Shown here piece after piece: positions 15,673 to 24,589 of a stretch of DNA of 64,000 nt (its first letter is position 1; every line of letters begins with the position of its first letter). Made by a program: the position numbers and the translations under genes. The DNA comes from Bog-950 sp046329535. GTDB lineage: Bacteria > Bacteroidota > Bacteroidia > Chitinophagales > LD1. The notes under the pieces are model-generated. The model saw only the letters and a program-made list of their open reading frames with translations. It searched no databases and had not been told where the DNA came from. The stretch lies in NCBI GenBank assembly GCA_046329535.1, contig JAXLUN010000003.1, positions 1 to 64,000 on the forward strand, written 5' to 3'.

Positions 15673-16872
15673 TTAAGCCACGTAATCTGTCAGGTATTGG
15701 TAAGGCTCATTCAGGCGGCCGTTGGAGGCAATTGTTGCATGGTAAAGAATCGGACTTTTCTGTTTTTTAAGTTCCGGTATAATCCGACTCATGAGCATAT
15801 TGCCGAAATCTTCTGATGCATCGCGGGGCAATTCGTTTGGTAAATTGTCAATAGACATTACATCAATAACACCAGAAAGAAAAGGGTCTGTTATTTTTCC
15901 GCTTTGCGGTTCGTAACCGAAATAGGGCTCTTCTATGGTTGTTGATTGAACAGTTGAAGGAACTGATGAATCGGGAGCAATATCACAGGTAATATCTGCT
16001 ATCTGCTGTATACGAAAGTCCTTTTCTTTCATTTGTTCGGCACTAAAAAACACCGGAATGCGCTTATCCCAATAAACACCATTAATAAATACATCTGCCG
16101 ATTTTGTAAATGGGTAAAAATTAGATTGGTATAACTCCGGATGCTTATGAAAATCTTCTCTGTCAAATTTATTATCGGCCTCTTTGTGGTACATATCACC
16201 GCTGGTCAACTGTGTATAAACAACTTCTTTGAACTCATTGTAACAAAAATTATAGGGAGACACCTGTTTAATGTGTAACATATTCAAAAGAAAGGCTGCT
16301 CCGTTAGAAACTCGGCCAGTTCCAGTTAAAACTATCTTCAGCTTGGGTAACTTGACTTTGCTGAATTCTTCCTGAGCCTCTTTGAAGTTATGACACTGGC
16401 TCATTGGTTTAATAGAAAAGGCCTGGGTGCGCATACCAATCATCCTTACGGCATGATAAGCACCTACTATTCCTGCCCAACGGCCAAAGGCAATAAGGCG
16501 TTTCCCTTTTTCATCAGTCAAGGTTTCCCAATCAATTAAACAGATATTCTTTTCCAATACAGCCCTCAGTAATTTGCGGTTATGTGGTTGCTTTTTTATG
16601 ACATGAGAAAAGATGAAATATGTTTTGTCCGAGATCAAATTTTCCACGGGAATCTCCTTTACTCCCAATAAAATGTCACAATGACTTAAGTCTTCCTTTA
16701 TCTCAATACCCTGATATCTGTATTCATCATCTGTATAGCATCGATAATTGCATGACTGTACATAAATTTCCACCTCCGGATTTTCCTCTTTAAGTATTGC
16801 ACATTGTGAAGGGGTAAGCGGCACGCGATTATCTTGCGGCACTTTGGTTTCTTTTAATATTCCAATCTTCAT
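15673..16872 (-). CDS. saccharopine-dehydrogenase-like oxidoreductase (AlaDh/PNT N-terminal fold)
   Basis: A 399-residue NAD(P)-dependent enzyme. The opening MKIGILKETKVPQDNRVPLTPSQC is typical of the alanine dehydrogenase/transhydrogenase N-terminal fold, which lysine-forming saccharopine dehydrogenase shares. The central IVLTGTGRVSNGAAFLLN is the nucleotide-binding loop, and DITCDIAPDSSVPST is close to the active-site stretch of LYS1-type enzymes. The start was moved to the ATG at 16872; the longer frame adds an unlikely hydrophobic extension. The reaction (lysine metabolism or another amino acid) cannot be fixed from sequence alone. It stands alone between sdhC and tmRNA. Confidence 0.78.
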   Translation of the reverse strand: MKIGILKETKVPQDNRVPLTPSQCAILKEENPEVEIYVQSCNYRCYTDDEYRYQGIEIKEDLSHCDILLGVKEIPVENLISDKTYFIFSHVIKKQPHNRKLLRAVLEKNICLIDWETLTDEKGKRLIAFGRWAGIVGAYHAVRMIGMRTQAFSIKPMSQCHNFKEAQEEFSKVKLPKLKIVLTGTGRVSNGAAFLLNMLHIKQVSPYNFCYNEFKEVVYTQLTSGDMYHKEADNKFDREDFHKHPELYQSNFYPFTKSADVFINGVYWDKRIPVFFSAEQMKEKDFRIQQIADITCDIAPDSSVPSTVQSTTIEEPYFGYEPQSGKITDPFLSGVIDVMSIDNLPNELPRDASEDFGNMLMSRIIPELKKQKSPILYHATIASNGRLNEPYQYLTDYVA

Positions 16873-16938
16873 ATAGAGCCAAAAGTAAAAAAATAGAGCT
16901 GCCAACATTTCTTAACCAATTGCTGGCGCGCTTATTGC

Positions 16939-16946
16939 TATCTTTG
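16939..16946 (+). promoter_or_regulatory. -7 promoter box of tmRNA
   Basis: TATCTTTG matches TAnnTTTG exactly and lies 60 bases before the mature 5' end of tmRNA, which is normally trimmed by RNase P. A well-spaced -33 element is not evident. Confidence 0.45.
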
Positions 16947-17005
16947 AGCTGTTCTTTGAAAGCAGAAGTAGAATAGATGCATTTTTTATTTCGTATTTCT
17001 CAAAT

Positions 17006-17371
17006 GGGGCTGACCGGAATTGACGGGAAGCATTGGAGGTAAACCAGCGTGCCGTGGGTGTGTAATACCACGAAAATCCATTACGCGAACTTGTATTAAC
17101 TGGCGAATATTCTTACGCCATGGCTGCTTAATCTTAGAGATTAACCACCATTTGTCCTGCGCTTGAGGTACCATACACAGCGCACTGACAACCAAAACCT
17201 GGTAACGCCCATATCAAGAGTCATCTACTTGATATGACGTGTATGACAGATGTAAGATGAAGGTTGGAGGGTTACTTATCCGGCCTGATTACGAAAACTA
17301 ATAAGTAACTACGCATGTAGAAAGTCTATCTGCAACTTATCCGGACGTGGGTTCGAATCCCACCAGCTCCA
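17006..17371 (+). ncRNA. ssrA: transfer-messenger RNA (tmRNA)
   Basis: Rescues stalled ribosomes by trans-translation. The 5' end GGGGCTGACC... and the 3' T-arm (GGGTTCGAATCCCACC) followed by CAGCTCC form the tRNA-like acceptor: GGGGCTG at 17006-17012 pairs with CAGCTCC at 17364-17370, then discriminator A17371. CCA is not encoded. The tag frame is at 17102-17131 and reads GEYSYAMAA then stop. The ending YAMAA replaces the commoner YALAA and is consistent with Cytophaga-like Bacteroidota. The length of about 366 bases is normal. Confidence 0.95.
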
Positions 17372-17376
17372 CAACT

Positions 17377-17412
17377 TTAAAGCTCTTCGCAGAAATGCGG
17401 GGGCTTTTTTGT
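17377..17412 (+). terminator. terminator after tmRNA
   Basis: A G/C-containing hairpin with a GAAA loop (stem with some G-T pairs) followed by six T residues directly downstream of the mature tmRNA 3' end. Confidence 0.7.
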
Positions 17413-17430
17413 TGATGCATAATACCCTGT

Positions 17431-18450
17431 TCACCATTTGGCAATGTGCTCCTCGGCCCAGCCTATGGCATCTTTAATTTCAATTGTTTCGTTGTTTACT
17501 TTAATAACTCCGTTGTATCGGCCATAGCATTGATGTACTTCCGATTGAAGGATGAGTAAATTGGATTTGGCTACTCTTTCATAAAAAGGAGTGAATGTAA
17601 GCTGCACTGCATCTGTAAGTTTGCTGGTTATCTGCCAGGGTTTCATAAAATCTTTTGAGTCGTAATCCAGTTGCAGAGCTTCCTGTATCTTATGCAGTTT
17701 TCCGCTCAGACAAATTGAGTTCTCTGTAATTCCAGTCCCGTCTGTCCATTTGTCGCCCATGTTAAACCCAATGGTATGCATACCGCTTTTAGCCGTAAAT
17801 GCGCACCAGTTCCAGCTGATAGAATATGGCCAGATACCCCTTCCAAAATCAAGACAGGCAGAGGAGTTTTCAGCTTGAAAGTGGTATTTTTTTTCGCCCA
17901 CCTGAAAGAATCCAATGGCTGGTAAAGAATGTTGTTTAGAGGTATATTGGAAGCGGGAATTGCTCCAGGGCACTACCACATTTAAAGTTTCATGCTGTTC
18001 GGGAATGGTAACTGTTATTTCGGACGTCAGGGCTCGGCCGTGAAAATTTTTCCAGTTGGTGGAAAGATGTATTTGATTACCGCTTTGGCTAAACCGGATG
18101 TTTACATTCTTTCCTGCATATTCAGCCGTATCATGCACCCGCTCACCTAGCTGCATTCCGGTTCCGAAAGGAATCATCAAAGTATCTTCCTGAAACTCCT
18201 TGCTTTCAAAGTCCATGAAATAGACAAAGGCAAGCGCCACATAATCTACATTCGATAGCGTGACGGAGAACATATACTTGTCGCTGACAATGCACCAGTA
18301 GTTCCATTTTTTCTTGCGTAAAGAATGAGCGCTTAAATTACAAACCTGTAAAGGAAAACGACTCCATCCGGCCGCCTGCGGATTCAGATTGCCTTCAGCA
18401 TCGCACAGCAACACTTCTTCTTTTATCTCCTGATATTCCAGATTATTCAT
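17431..18450 (-). CDS. DUF2804 family protein
   Basis: A 339-residue protein matching, from memory, the DUF2804 family of uncharacterised cytoplasmic proteins. Landmarks are NLSAHSLRKKKWNYWCIVSDKY (first 50 residues; partly quoted), DFGRGIWPYSISWNWCAF and GFNMGDKWTDGTGITEN. There is no signal peptide or membrane segment. The fold suggests a beta-rich lipocalin-like protein, but no function is known. It is followed by tmRNA on the other strand and lies downstream of the LysE gene on the same strand. Confidence 0.82.
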   Translation of the reverse strand: MNNLEYQEIKEEVLLCDAEGNLNPQAAGWSRFPLQVCNLSAHSLRKKKWNYWCIVSDKYMFSVTLSNVDYVALAFVYFMDFESKEFQEDTLMIPFGTGMQLGERVHDTAEYAGKNVNIRFSQSGNQIHLSTNWKNFHGRALTSEITVTIPEQHETLNVVVPWSNSRFQYTSKQHSLPAIGFFQVGEKKYHFQAENSSACLDFGRGIWPYSISWNWCAFTAKSGMHTIGFNMGDKWTDGTGITENSICLSGKLHKIQEALQLDYDSKDFMKPWQITSKLTDAVQLTFTPFYERVAKSNLLILQSEVHQCYGRYNGVIKVNNETIEIKDAIGWAEEHIAKW

Positions 18451-18503
18451 GAGGATTTTTATTCCCGTATGAAACTAAACAAATTATGAATCGAGGAATG
18501 AAC

Positions 18504-19109
18504 TTAATGAAACAGCATTAGCTTAAGGCCGAAGTAAATAAGTATAAGACCTGAAAGGTGACTCAGCTGAGTGAGTGTAGATGGATTGATATACGGACGC
18601 AGCAGAGAGGCGGCATAGCCTTTTAAAAAGTCGGTAGAAAATACAACCGCCAGTGCACTGATAAAATGTGTAAGCACCAGCGATGCCTGATTTTCATACT
18701 TATGAATTGCCACCATCACGGCTCCGAACCAGAAGAAAAACACATTCGGGTTAGTGGAGTTAATAAGAAAGCCTTTGACAAATAAGCTCCACCTATTCTT
18801 CTGATTCATCTCTGCATGTATTTCCGTTACCCTTGCCTTCAATAGATTTTGCAGCCCAAGTATTACCAAGACCAGGCCACCTGCTATATACATACCCTGC
18901 ATCAGCAAGGAATCCTTGTCCACTTGTTTGGCTAGCAGATAGATAGAAAGCACCCATAAAATATCGCTTACAAAAGTGCCAAATGCAATATATGCAGCCC
19001 CTCTCACATTTCCCTTGAGCCCCAGATCAACTACTGCAAAAAATATTGGGCCAATAAACGTTGCCAGCACCAAACCGGTGAGTATACCCTGCCAGATTAC
19101 CTCAACCAT
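18504..19109 (-). CDS. LysE-family exporter
   Basis: A 201-residue inner-membrane protein with six hydrophobic segments, opening WQGILTGLVLATFIGPIFFAVVDLGLKG as in LysE/RhtB amino-acid exporters, with the conserved NSTNPNVFFFWFG segment in the second half. Its start overlaps the end of the PLP-lyase gene by 8 bases, which indicates co-translation. The substrate is unknown. A second LysE-like gene lies at 23632-24225. Confidence 0.85.
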   Translation of the reverse strand: MVEVIWQGILTGLVLATFIGPIFFAVVDLGLKGNVRGAAYIAFGTFVSDILWVLSIYLLAKQVDKDSLLMQGMYIAGGLVLVILGLQNLLKARVTEIHAEMNQKNRWSLFVKGFLINSTNPNVFFFWFGAVMVAIHKYENQASLVLTHFISALAVVFSTDFLKGYAASLLRPYINPSTLTQLSHLSGLILIYFGLKLMLFH

Positions 19110-20559
19110 TCTTCGTTTTATCCGGTTTAGCGGTATACATGTTATCTAAAAAGTCGAGCACGATATGTTCCAGGTCGCTGGTTCCTGACAGGGCGCCCAT
19201 CATACCATACATGGCGGCTTTGTTTTCGTTGTTTAAGTCAGGTGCGCTGTTCTTTTGCAGTTTGGCAATAGAGCCTTCAGGCAATATACTGCTGAGGCCT
19301 TTTACCAATGTATTCTGCAATTTATTTCCTACCTGCATCATTCGTTTAGTTCTAACATCGGTTATCGCCTCTTTTAAGTCGCCTATAAACTCATTGACTA
19401 CATTTTTATGAATGTAATTGACCGTAAAGTGGAGCGAAGGGGGAGATTGCTGACGTTCAAAGTGCCATCCTTTTTTATTCAATACATCGGCCAACATATA
19501 CACATCCAGTTTATCACTCTTAAAGGCAACAATGCTCATTTCGGTTTCGCCCATCAATTGCAGTTCTTCAGTTTGAAGCACAGTCTGTTTTATCTGTTCG
19601 GTGGCTTCTTTAGTTGCCTTAGCCATTTCTTGATATCCATGCCGGCCAATACTGCGAATAGCTGCCCAGGCTCCGGCAATATTGCTACCTGCTCGGGTGC
19701 CGGTAATGGTAGGTGAGCCATACACCCCACCCGACCACTTGGTATAAAGCGAAAACTGAAATCGCCTCAACTCATGGGTGCGATACAATACAACCGAAGC
19801 GCCTTTGGGAGCATAGCCGTATTTATGCATATCGGCTGAGAGAGACGTAACTCCTTCTACAGAAAAGTCGAATGCCGGAACGGAATAACCCAGGTCTCTA
19901 ATAAATGGTAGAATAAACCCTCCGATACACGCATCTACATGACACAATAGATTTTTCTTTTTAGCCAGTGCGGCAATTTGTTCAACAGGGTCAATTACGC
20001 CATACGGATAAGCTGGTGCAGAACACACCAGCAAAATGGTGTTCGATGTAACAGCTTTTTCTGTGGCAATTACATCCGCTTGATAATTGGCGGCTGTTGG
20101 TATAACAGTATATTCTACATTCAGGAAGTGGAAGGCTTTCTGAAATGCCGGATGAGCCGACTCAGGAATAACCACATGGGGCTTGGTAATGTGTGGACGG
20201 TTTTTGCGCGCCCAGTCGCGCGCGGTTTTTACGGCCAGCAAAATACTTTCGGTGCCACCGGTGGTTACGTTGCCGCAAACCTGTTCATCACCATGAAATA
20301 AATCGGCACACATGCTTACTGTTTCGGTTTCAATGTCTACCAGACTCGGTGTAGCCGTTGGATTCAGGGCACTATCGGCATAATACTGATCGAATACTTC
20401 TTTGATGGCTTGTTCGCGTTCTTCACCGGGATGATAGATGAGGCAGAAGGCTTTACCATTTCTCCAGTCAATATCCTTGAGTCTTTTTTGTTTTACATTT
20501 TCAAGTAGTTCGCTGGTGGGTGTGGCGTGTTGCGGAAAACCATATATCTGCCTGCTCAT
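19102..20559 (-). CDS. PLP-dependent lyase/decarboxylase, sphingosine-1-phosphate-lyase-like
   Basis: A group II PLP enzyme, 485 residues from the ATG at 20559 (an upstream TTG start is possible). CGNVTTGGTESILLAVKTAR marks the cofactor phosphate loop, HVDACIGGFILPF holds the PLP-binding Asp, and the Schiff-base lysine is in SLSADMHKYGYAPKG. This set is closest to sphingosine-1-phosphate lyase, which cleaves phosphorylated long-chain bases, although glutamate-decarboxylase-like relatives share it. No N-terminal membrane anchor is present, as in bacterial homologues. It overlaps a LysE exporter gene. Sphingolipid turnover is plausible in this phylum but unproven. Confidence 0.82.
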   Translation of the reverse strand: MSRQIYGFPQHATPTSELLENVKQKRLKDIDWRNGKAFCLIYHPGEEREQAIKEVFDQYYADSALNPTATPSLVDIETETVSMCADLFHGDEQVCGNVTTGGTESILLAVKTARDWARKNRPHITKPHVVIPESAHPAFQKAFHFLNVEYTVIPTAANYQADVIATEKAVTSNTILLVCSAPAYPYGVIDPVEQIAALAKKKNLLCHVDACIGGFILPFIRDLGYSVPAFDFSVEGVTSLSADMHKYGYAPKGASVVLYRTHELRRFQFSLYTKWSGGVYGSPTITGTRAGSNIAGAWAAIRSIGRHGYQEMAKATKEATEQIKQTVLQTEELQLMGETEMSIVAFKSDKLDVYMLADVLNKKGWHFERQQSPPSLHFTVNYIHKNVVNEFIGDLKEAITDVRTKRMMQVGNKLQNTLVKGLSSILPEGSIAKLQKNSAPDLNNENKAAMYGMMGALSGTSDLEHIVLDFLDNMYTAKPDKTKNG

Positions 20560-20591
20560 AATCTTCACATTTATATTAAAGGTTGGCAAAT

Positions 20592-21566
20592 CTAATTTTT
20601 ACCGAATGCACGGTTCAGTAAATCATCTAGAAAAACAACCTGCTTGAACTCTTTACTACTGAACGGCAAATCTAATTGCGCGCTTCGCGCATACTTACGT
20701 TTGTAAACATCAACCCGTTGTTTAAACCGGGTGGGGTAATAGTTCATTTCAATAATGGCTTGTACGGCCTGCTCTTCTTCGGTTAGTAATTCATTGATTC
20801 GTTGCTGCACTGAAGCAGTTTTACACTGCGCTATAGCCTGATTTACCCGCAGAGTATCGTATTCCGATGGTAGAAAATCACTGCTGTATTCGATAGCCGG
20901 TGAAGGCATATGGCCGTTTCGCCACATAGAGATTTTTTCACCGTGTGCAAAGGGGTCTACCGGTTCGCCATTGAGCCATACGTTCATATGAACATGTGGT
21001 ATGCCAAACGGAAAAGTAACCGCGCCATCAATGCCACTGTAACCCGATAGCGCAATGGCTTGCCCCCGTCTAAGAATATCACCGGGCTGAACCAGACTTT
21101 TAGCCAAGTGGGCGTAGCAAGTCATTAATCCGTTTCCATGGTCAATAAATATTTTCAGTCCACCGCGGTTAAACTGTGAAAGAACGGCTACTACTTTTCC
21201 GGCAGCAGCTGTACAAACCGTAGAGCCAACAGGAATGGCAAAATCGGTGCCGTTGTGACTGTTGTAAGTCAGGCTCCTGCCTCTAAAATCGAGTGCCTGT
21301 GTTTTCTTGACTGACCAACCGTCTTCAATGGGTGTTTGAGTATGATTAAACAGGTTGGAAATAATCACTGTGTTTTTGAGATATGGCTTACCGCGCCACA
21401 GTTTCATGCCAATGCGCGGATACAATTGCGAAAGACTACTTAAGCCGAAGCGTGAACGAGGCACATCTTCTTCTCCGCGGATAGTAATAAGCGCCTGTCT
21501 AAAGCGCAGGGGGAAAGGCGATAGCCCCATGGTGTCGCCTAATAATCTTAACTTCTGTTTGGGCAT
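20592..21566 (-). CDS. M23-family metallopeptidase
   Basis: A 324-residue protein with a LytM/M23 domain in the centre (about residues 100-225). The zinc ligands are visible in NSHNGTDFAIPVG (H-x3-D) and in GIPHVHMNVW (HxH), and the domain includes GNGLMTCYAHLAKSLVQPGD. M23 enzymes cut peptidoglycan cross-bridges or regulate amidases. No signal peptide is obvious, which is unusual for this family; the first ATG of the frame is at 21566 and a longer TTG start gives no signal either. The C-terminal 100 residues are charged and unassigned. It is divergent from the transglycosylase gene, suggesting a joint cell-wall role. Confidence 0.85.
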   Translation of the reverse strand: MPKQKLRLLGDTMGLSPFPLRFRQALITIRGEEDVPRSRFGLSSLSQLYPRIGMKLWRGKPYLKNTVIISNLFNHTQTPIEDGWSVKKTQALDFRGRSLTYNSHNGTDFAIPVGSTVCTAAAGKVVAVLSQFNRGGLKIFIDHGNGLMTCYAHLAKSLVQPGDILRRGQAIALSGYSGIDGAVTFPFGIPHVHMNVWLNGEPVDPFAHGEKISMWRNGHMPSPAIEYSSDFLPSEYDTLRVNQAIAQCKTASVQQRINELLTEEEQAVQAIIEMNYYPTRFKQRVDVYKRKYARSAQLDLPFSSKEFKQVVFLDDLLNRAFGKN

Positions 21567-21681
21567 GTGTTGGTGGTATGTATCAGGCAGACGAAACGGC
21601 AAGCACTTATATTTTATGATGGCCGATTAATTGAAACCAAAATATCTTGGCAGCTTTAGCAATCCATCTATTTTTGAGCGA

Positions 21682-23616
21682 ATGAAATACCGGGTTTATT
21701 TGAAGTATGCGGCAGTAGTGCTTACTTTTTTACTGTTGCTGTTATTGCTGTTCAGAAACATGTTGCTGAATTCTGCCTTTCAATATGCCGCTGAAAAAGT
21801 GCAGGAGCGTTATCATACGCGTGTCAGCCTTGCCAATCTTCGTTTTTCGGGTATAGATAATGTGGTGATGGAAGAAGTTGTGTTACAACCGCTCCACGCA
21901 GATACCCTGCTGCATATTCATCGGGCTGTGTTTAATCTTTCGCTGCTTGATTTAATGACTGCTAAAATAGGTTTCGACAACGTTGACATGGATAGTATTT
22001 CTGTAACCGTGTTTAACGATTCGCTGCGGAATAACATACGGGTTTTAAAACCCGCCAAAAGTGAACCTGCTGTAAAAAACAAAGTAAGCACTACAGGTTA
22101 TCTAGCGCTGGCATCGGCTTACAAACGGCAGCTGTTTCGGGCACTGCATACGGCCTTTCATTTAACCCATGTATCAGTTTCGTATGCCGATAGTTCTTAC
22201 TTACAGCAGATAGATATACCCGTGTTCGATTACGATTTAAAAAACTTTTCGGCCAACATTATTCCACGACATACCACTGACACCATTTTACTGTCCGGTG
22301 AGGTGTTGCAGAAAAACAAGGAGTATTCATTTCGCCTTACACAGAGTAAAAACCATGCGCTTTATCTGCCATTTCTAAACAAAGAAAAAGGACTGAACGT
22401 AGGGCTGGAAGAATTAAACGCCCGCCTTAACCTGAACGAGGAGCGAACCGAGTTGCAGATTTACACCGATTTTACCGCGCACAATTTGCGCGTTAACCAC
22501 TGGCGCATTGCCCAACAGGATGTAGTCATCAACAGCGCACAGTTTCTTTCCCGCTTTCATATCAGCGATAATGCCCTTGAACTGGATTCTTCTTCCAGTT
22601 TTAGAATATCGAATGTGCCGATTACTTTGTTTATGCGTTATCAGCGTCAGCCACAACTGGTGTTTACCTTAGCCGTGAAGATGCCCGAAACCAAGGCCGA
22701 TACCTTCTTTCATTCCCTGCCTTCGGGGATGTTCAGTACCCTGAAAGGTATTTCGTGCAGCGGAACGCTGGCCTATGAGCTGGATTTTGAAATGAATACC
22801 AACCGGCCCGATTCACTGGTGTTTAATTCGGCCTTGACTCGCAAAAACTTTCGCATTAATCATTATGGTAACGAAAACTTTAGCCGCATTAATGAGCCCT
22901 TTGTGTACGAGGCTTTTGATAAAGACCGCTTTGTGCGCAACATTACTATCGGCTCTTCCAATCCTTCATTTACACCACTGGGCAATATCAGTCCGTATCT
23001 GGTGAAGTCGGTGTTGCAGTCGGAGGACCCTTCGTTTATGCAGCACCGCGGTTTTTTGATGGAGTCTTTTCGCGAATCGATTGTCAAGAACTATAAGGAA
23101 AAACGTTTTGCCCGCGGAGGCAGCACCATTAGTATGCAACTGGTGAAAAATGTTTTTCTCAGCCGCAACAAAACTATTTCGCGCAAGGTGGAGGAGGCTT
23201 TGATTGTTTATCTGATAGAAAATCTGGGGCTGGTGAGTAAGGAGCGGATGCTTGAAATTTATCTGAACGTAATTGAATGGGGGCCCGATGTATACGGCAT
23301 TGGCGAGGCAGCCCGTTTTTATTTCAACAAACATCCGCACGAGCTGACTTTACCGGAAAGTATTTTTTTGGCAGGTATTATACCCCGCCCCAAGTTTTTC
23401 AAATACCAGTTTGATAAGCAAGGAAAACTTCGCCCATACCTGAGTGGCTATTTCAACATATTAAGCAGGCGCATGGTGTTCAAAGGCTGGATAACCGAGG
23501 CCGATACCATGGGGTTGCGCCCGGATGTGGAGCTGAAAGGCCGTGCTCTTCATTTGATTGTGCCGGCCGATTCTTTGCCTGCAGTGAACGAAGAGTTTAT
23601 ATTTGAAACGGAGTAA
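21682..23616 (+). CDS. membrane-anchored GT51 peptidoglycan transglycosylase with AsmA-like N-terminal region
   Basis: Polymerises lipid II into glycan strands. The 644 residues (ATG at 21682; a TTG at 21631 would add 17) begin with one membrane helix, followed by a long beta-rich region (about 30-420) that looks AsmA/TamB-like. The C-terminal GT51 domain has the catalytic glutamate motif SEDPSFMQHRGF, GGSTISMQLVKNVFLSRNKT, the RKVEEALI stretch and EIYLNVIEWGPDVYGIGEAARFYF. No penicillin-binding transpeptidase domain follows, so it is a monofunctional transglycosylase much larger than MtgA. The function of the N-terminal region is unknown. Confidence 0.88.
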   Translation: MKYRVYLKYAAVVLTFLLLLLLLFRNMLLNSAFQYAAEKVQERYHTRVSLANLRFSGIDNVVMEEVVLQPLHADTLLHIHRAVFNLSLLDLMTAKIGFDNVDMDSISVTVFNDSLRNNIRVLKPAKSEPAVKNKVSTTGYLALASAYKRQLFRALHTAFHLTHVSVSYADSSYLQQIDIPVFDYDLKNFSANIIPRHTTDTILLSGEVLQKNKEYSFRLTQSKNHALYLPFLNKEKGLNVGLEELNARLNLNEERTELQIYTDFTAHNLRVNHWRIAQQDVVINSAQFLSRFHISDNALELDSSSSFRISNVPITLFMRYQRQPQLVFTLAVKMPETKADTFFHSLPSGMFSTLKGISCSGTLAYELDFEMNTNRPDSLVFNSALTRKNFRINHYGNENFSRINEPFVYEAFDKDRFVRNITIGSSNPSFTPLGNISPYLVKSVLQSEDPSFMQHRGFLMESFRESIVKNYKEKRFARGGSTISMQLVKNVFLSRNKTISRKVEEALIVYLIENLGLVSKERMLEIYLNVIEWGPDVYGIGEAARFYFNKHPHELTLPESIFLAGIIPRPKFFKYQFDKQGKLRPYLSGYFNILSRRMVFKGWITEADTMGLRPDVELKGRALHLIVPADSLPAVNEEFIFETE

Positions 23617-23631
23617 AACAAGCATCTGTTT

Positions 23632-24225
23632 ATGGCAGTTATGGTGTTAGTGGCCTTTGCGTTGGGCTTTGCAGGCTATTTGCCGCTGGGGAATATCAAT
23701 ACCACGGTGGTGCAACTGCGCCTGACCAATAAGCGCCAGCACTGGCAGGGCTTTATTCTGTTTGCCGCGTTCATGGAGTTTGTTTACTGTTTCGGTTCCT
23801 TGTATGGTATTGAGCAATTGCGGCAGCAAAGCCAACTGCTGCACCTGCTCAACTGGAGTGCCGTTTTTCTGTTTCTGCTGCTGGGCCTGCTCAGCTTTTT
23901 TCACAGCAACCCTTCGCCCGATAATACTTCTGCGGGTATTAAAAAAGGAATCCTCATCGCCATTTTCAATCCGCTGCAAATACCTTTCTGGATGGTGTGG
24001 GGCGTTTATGTGATGCAAAACGGCTGGGTTAACGGAAGTTTGAGCAGCATCCTGCTGTTCAGCACGGTTTGCACAGTTGGTACGGTGGCGGTTCTTTATT
24101 TATATGCCGTAGCCGGGAAGTGGATGATAGAGAAACTAAACCTGAATCAGCAGCATCTTAACCGCTTTATCGGAGTTTTGTTTATAGCTCTGGCGGTTTA
24201 CCAGTTAATAAAGCTGATGCGGTAA
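23632..24225 (+). CDS. LysE-family transporter
   Basis: A 197-residue protein with about six membrane helices. The N-terminus (ALGFAGYLPLGNINTTVVQL) and the IAIFNPLQIPFWMVWGVYV segment match LysE-type exporters of Bacteroidota. It starts 15 bases after the transglycosylase gene, so it is probably in the same transcript. The substrate is unknown; similarity to the exporter at 18504 is only at the family level. Confidence 0.82.
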   Translation: MAVMVLVAFALGFAGYLPLGNINTTVVQLRLTNKRQHWQGFILFAAFMEFVYCFGSLYGIEQLRQQSQLLHLLNWSAVFLFLLLGLLSFFHSNPSPDNTSAGIKKGILIAIFNPLQIPFWMVWGVYVMQNGWVNGSLSSILLFSTVCTVGTVAVLYLYAVAGKWMIEKLNLNQQHLNRFIGVLFIALAVYQLIKLMR

Positions 24226-24251
24226 CCGAAAGACCGGACAGATAATTCATT

Positions 24252-24515
24252 CAGTTTTTACGATTATGGTATGGCGCGAATGGCTTATGCTGTTGTGGGT
24301 GATAACACCAAACCAAGGGCGAATACAGCAACCGTATTGATGACCTGGCCCTGAACATTGAAGAAATTTTATATGCTGATTATACATGCGATATGTATTC
24401 TCTGGCCAAACGCTACCGTGGCAAAGTAGCCGGTGCCGATGTAGTGGCCGATTACTTAGGCGAGCTGTTTGAAGGCACGGGTAACTTTACTAAAGATACC
24501 AATACCAACACCTAA
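24252..24515 (+). pseudogene. remnant of an unknown protein gene with one frame change
   Basis: Two reading-frame pieces join into one sensible protein. The first reads FYDYGMARMAYAVVGDN and shifts near 24308-24318 into GEYSNRIDDLALNIEEIL... ending GELFEGTGNFTKD with stop TAA at 24513-24515. No start codon with a suitable upstream region is visible, so this looks like a truncated, frameshifted gene end. I recognise no family. The first piece contains two units of the 21-bp repeat found as a long array at 62111-62370. Confidence 0.5.
24262..24290 (+). repeat. two-unit copy of the 21-bp repeat
   Basis: TTATG occurs at 24264 and 24285, exactly 21 bases apart, with GGCGCGAA between. The segment matches about 24 of 28 positions of the array at 62153-62180. 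Confidence 0.55.
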
Positions 24516-24537
24516 AACAAAGGTTTTTCATTGTTTT

Positions 24538-24567
24538 AAAGCCATTTATGCCCATAAACGGCTTTTT
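24538..24567 (+). terminator. terminator after the gene remnant
   Basis: AAAGCC (24538-24543) pairs with GGCTTT (24560-24565), with an additional imperfect inner stem, and six T residues follow. It supports a former gene ending at 24515. Confidence 0.65.
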
Positions 24568-24589
24568 TATTTACCAAAATGCCTGGTAA

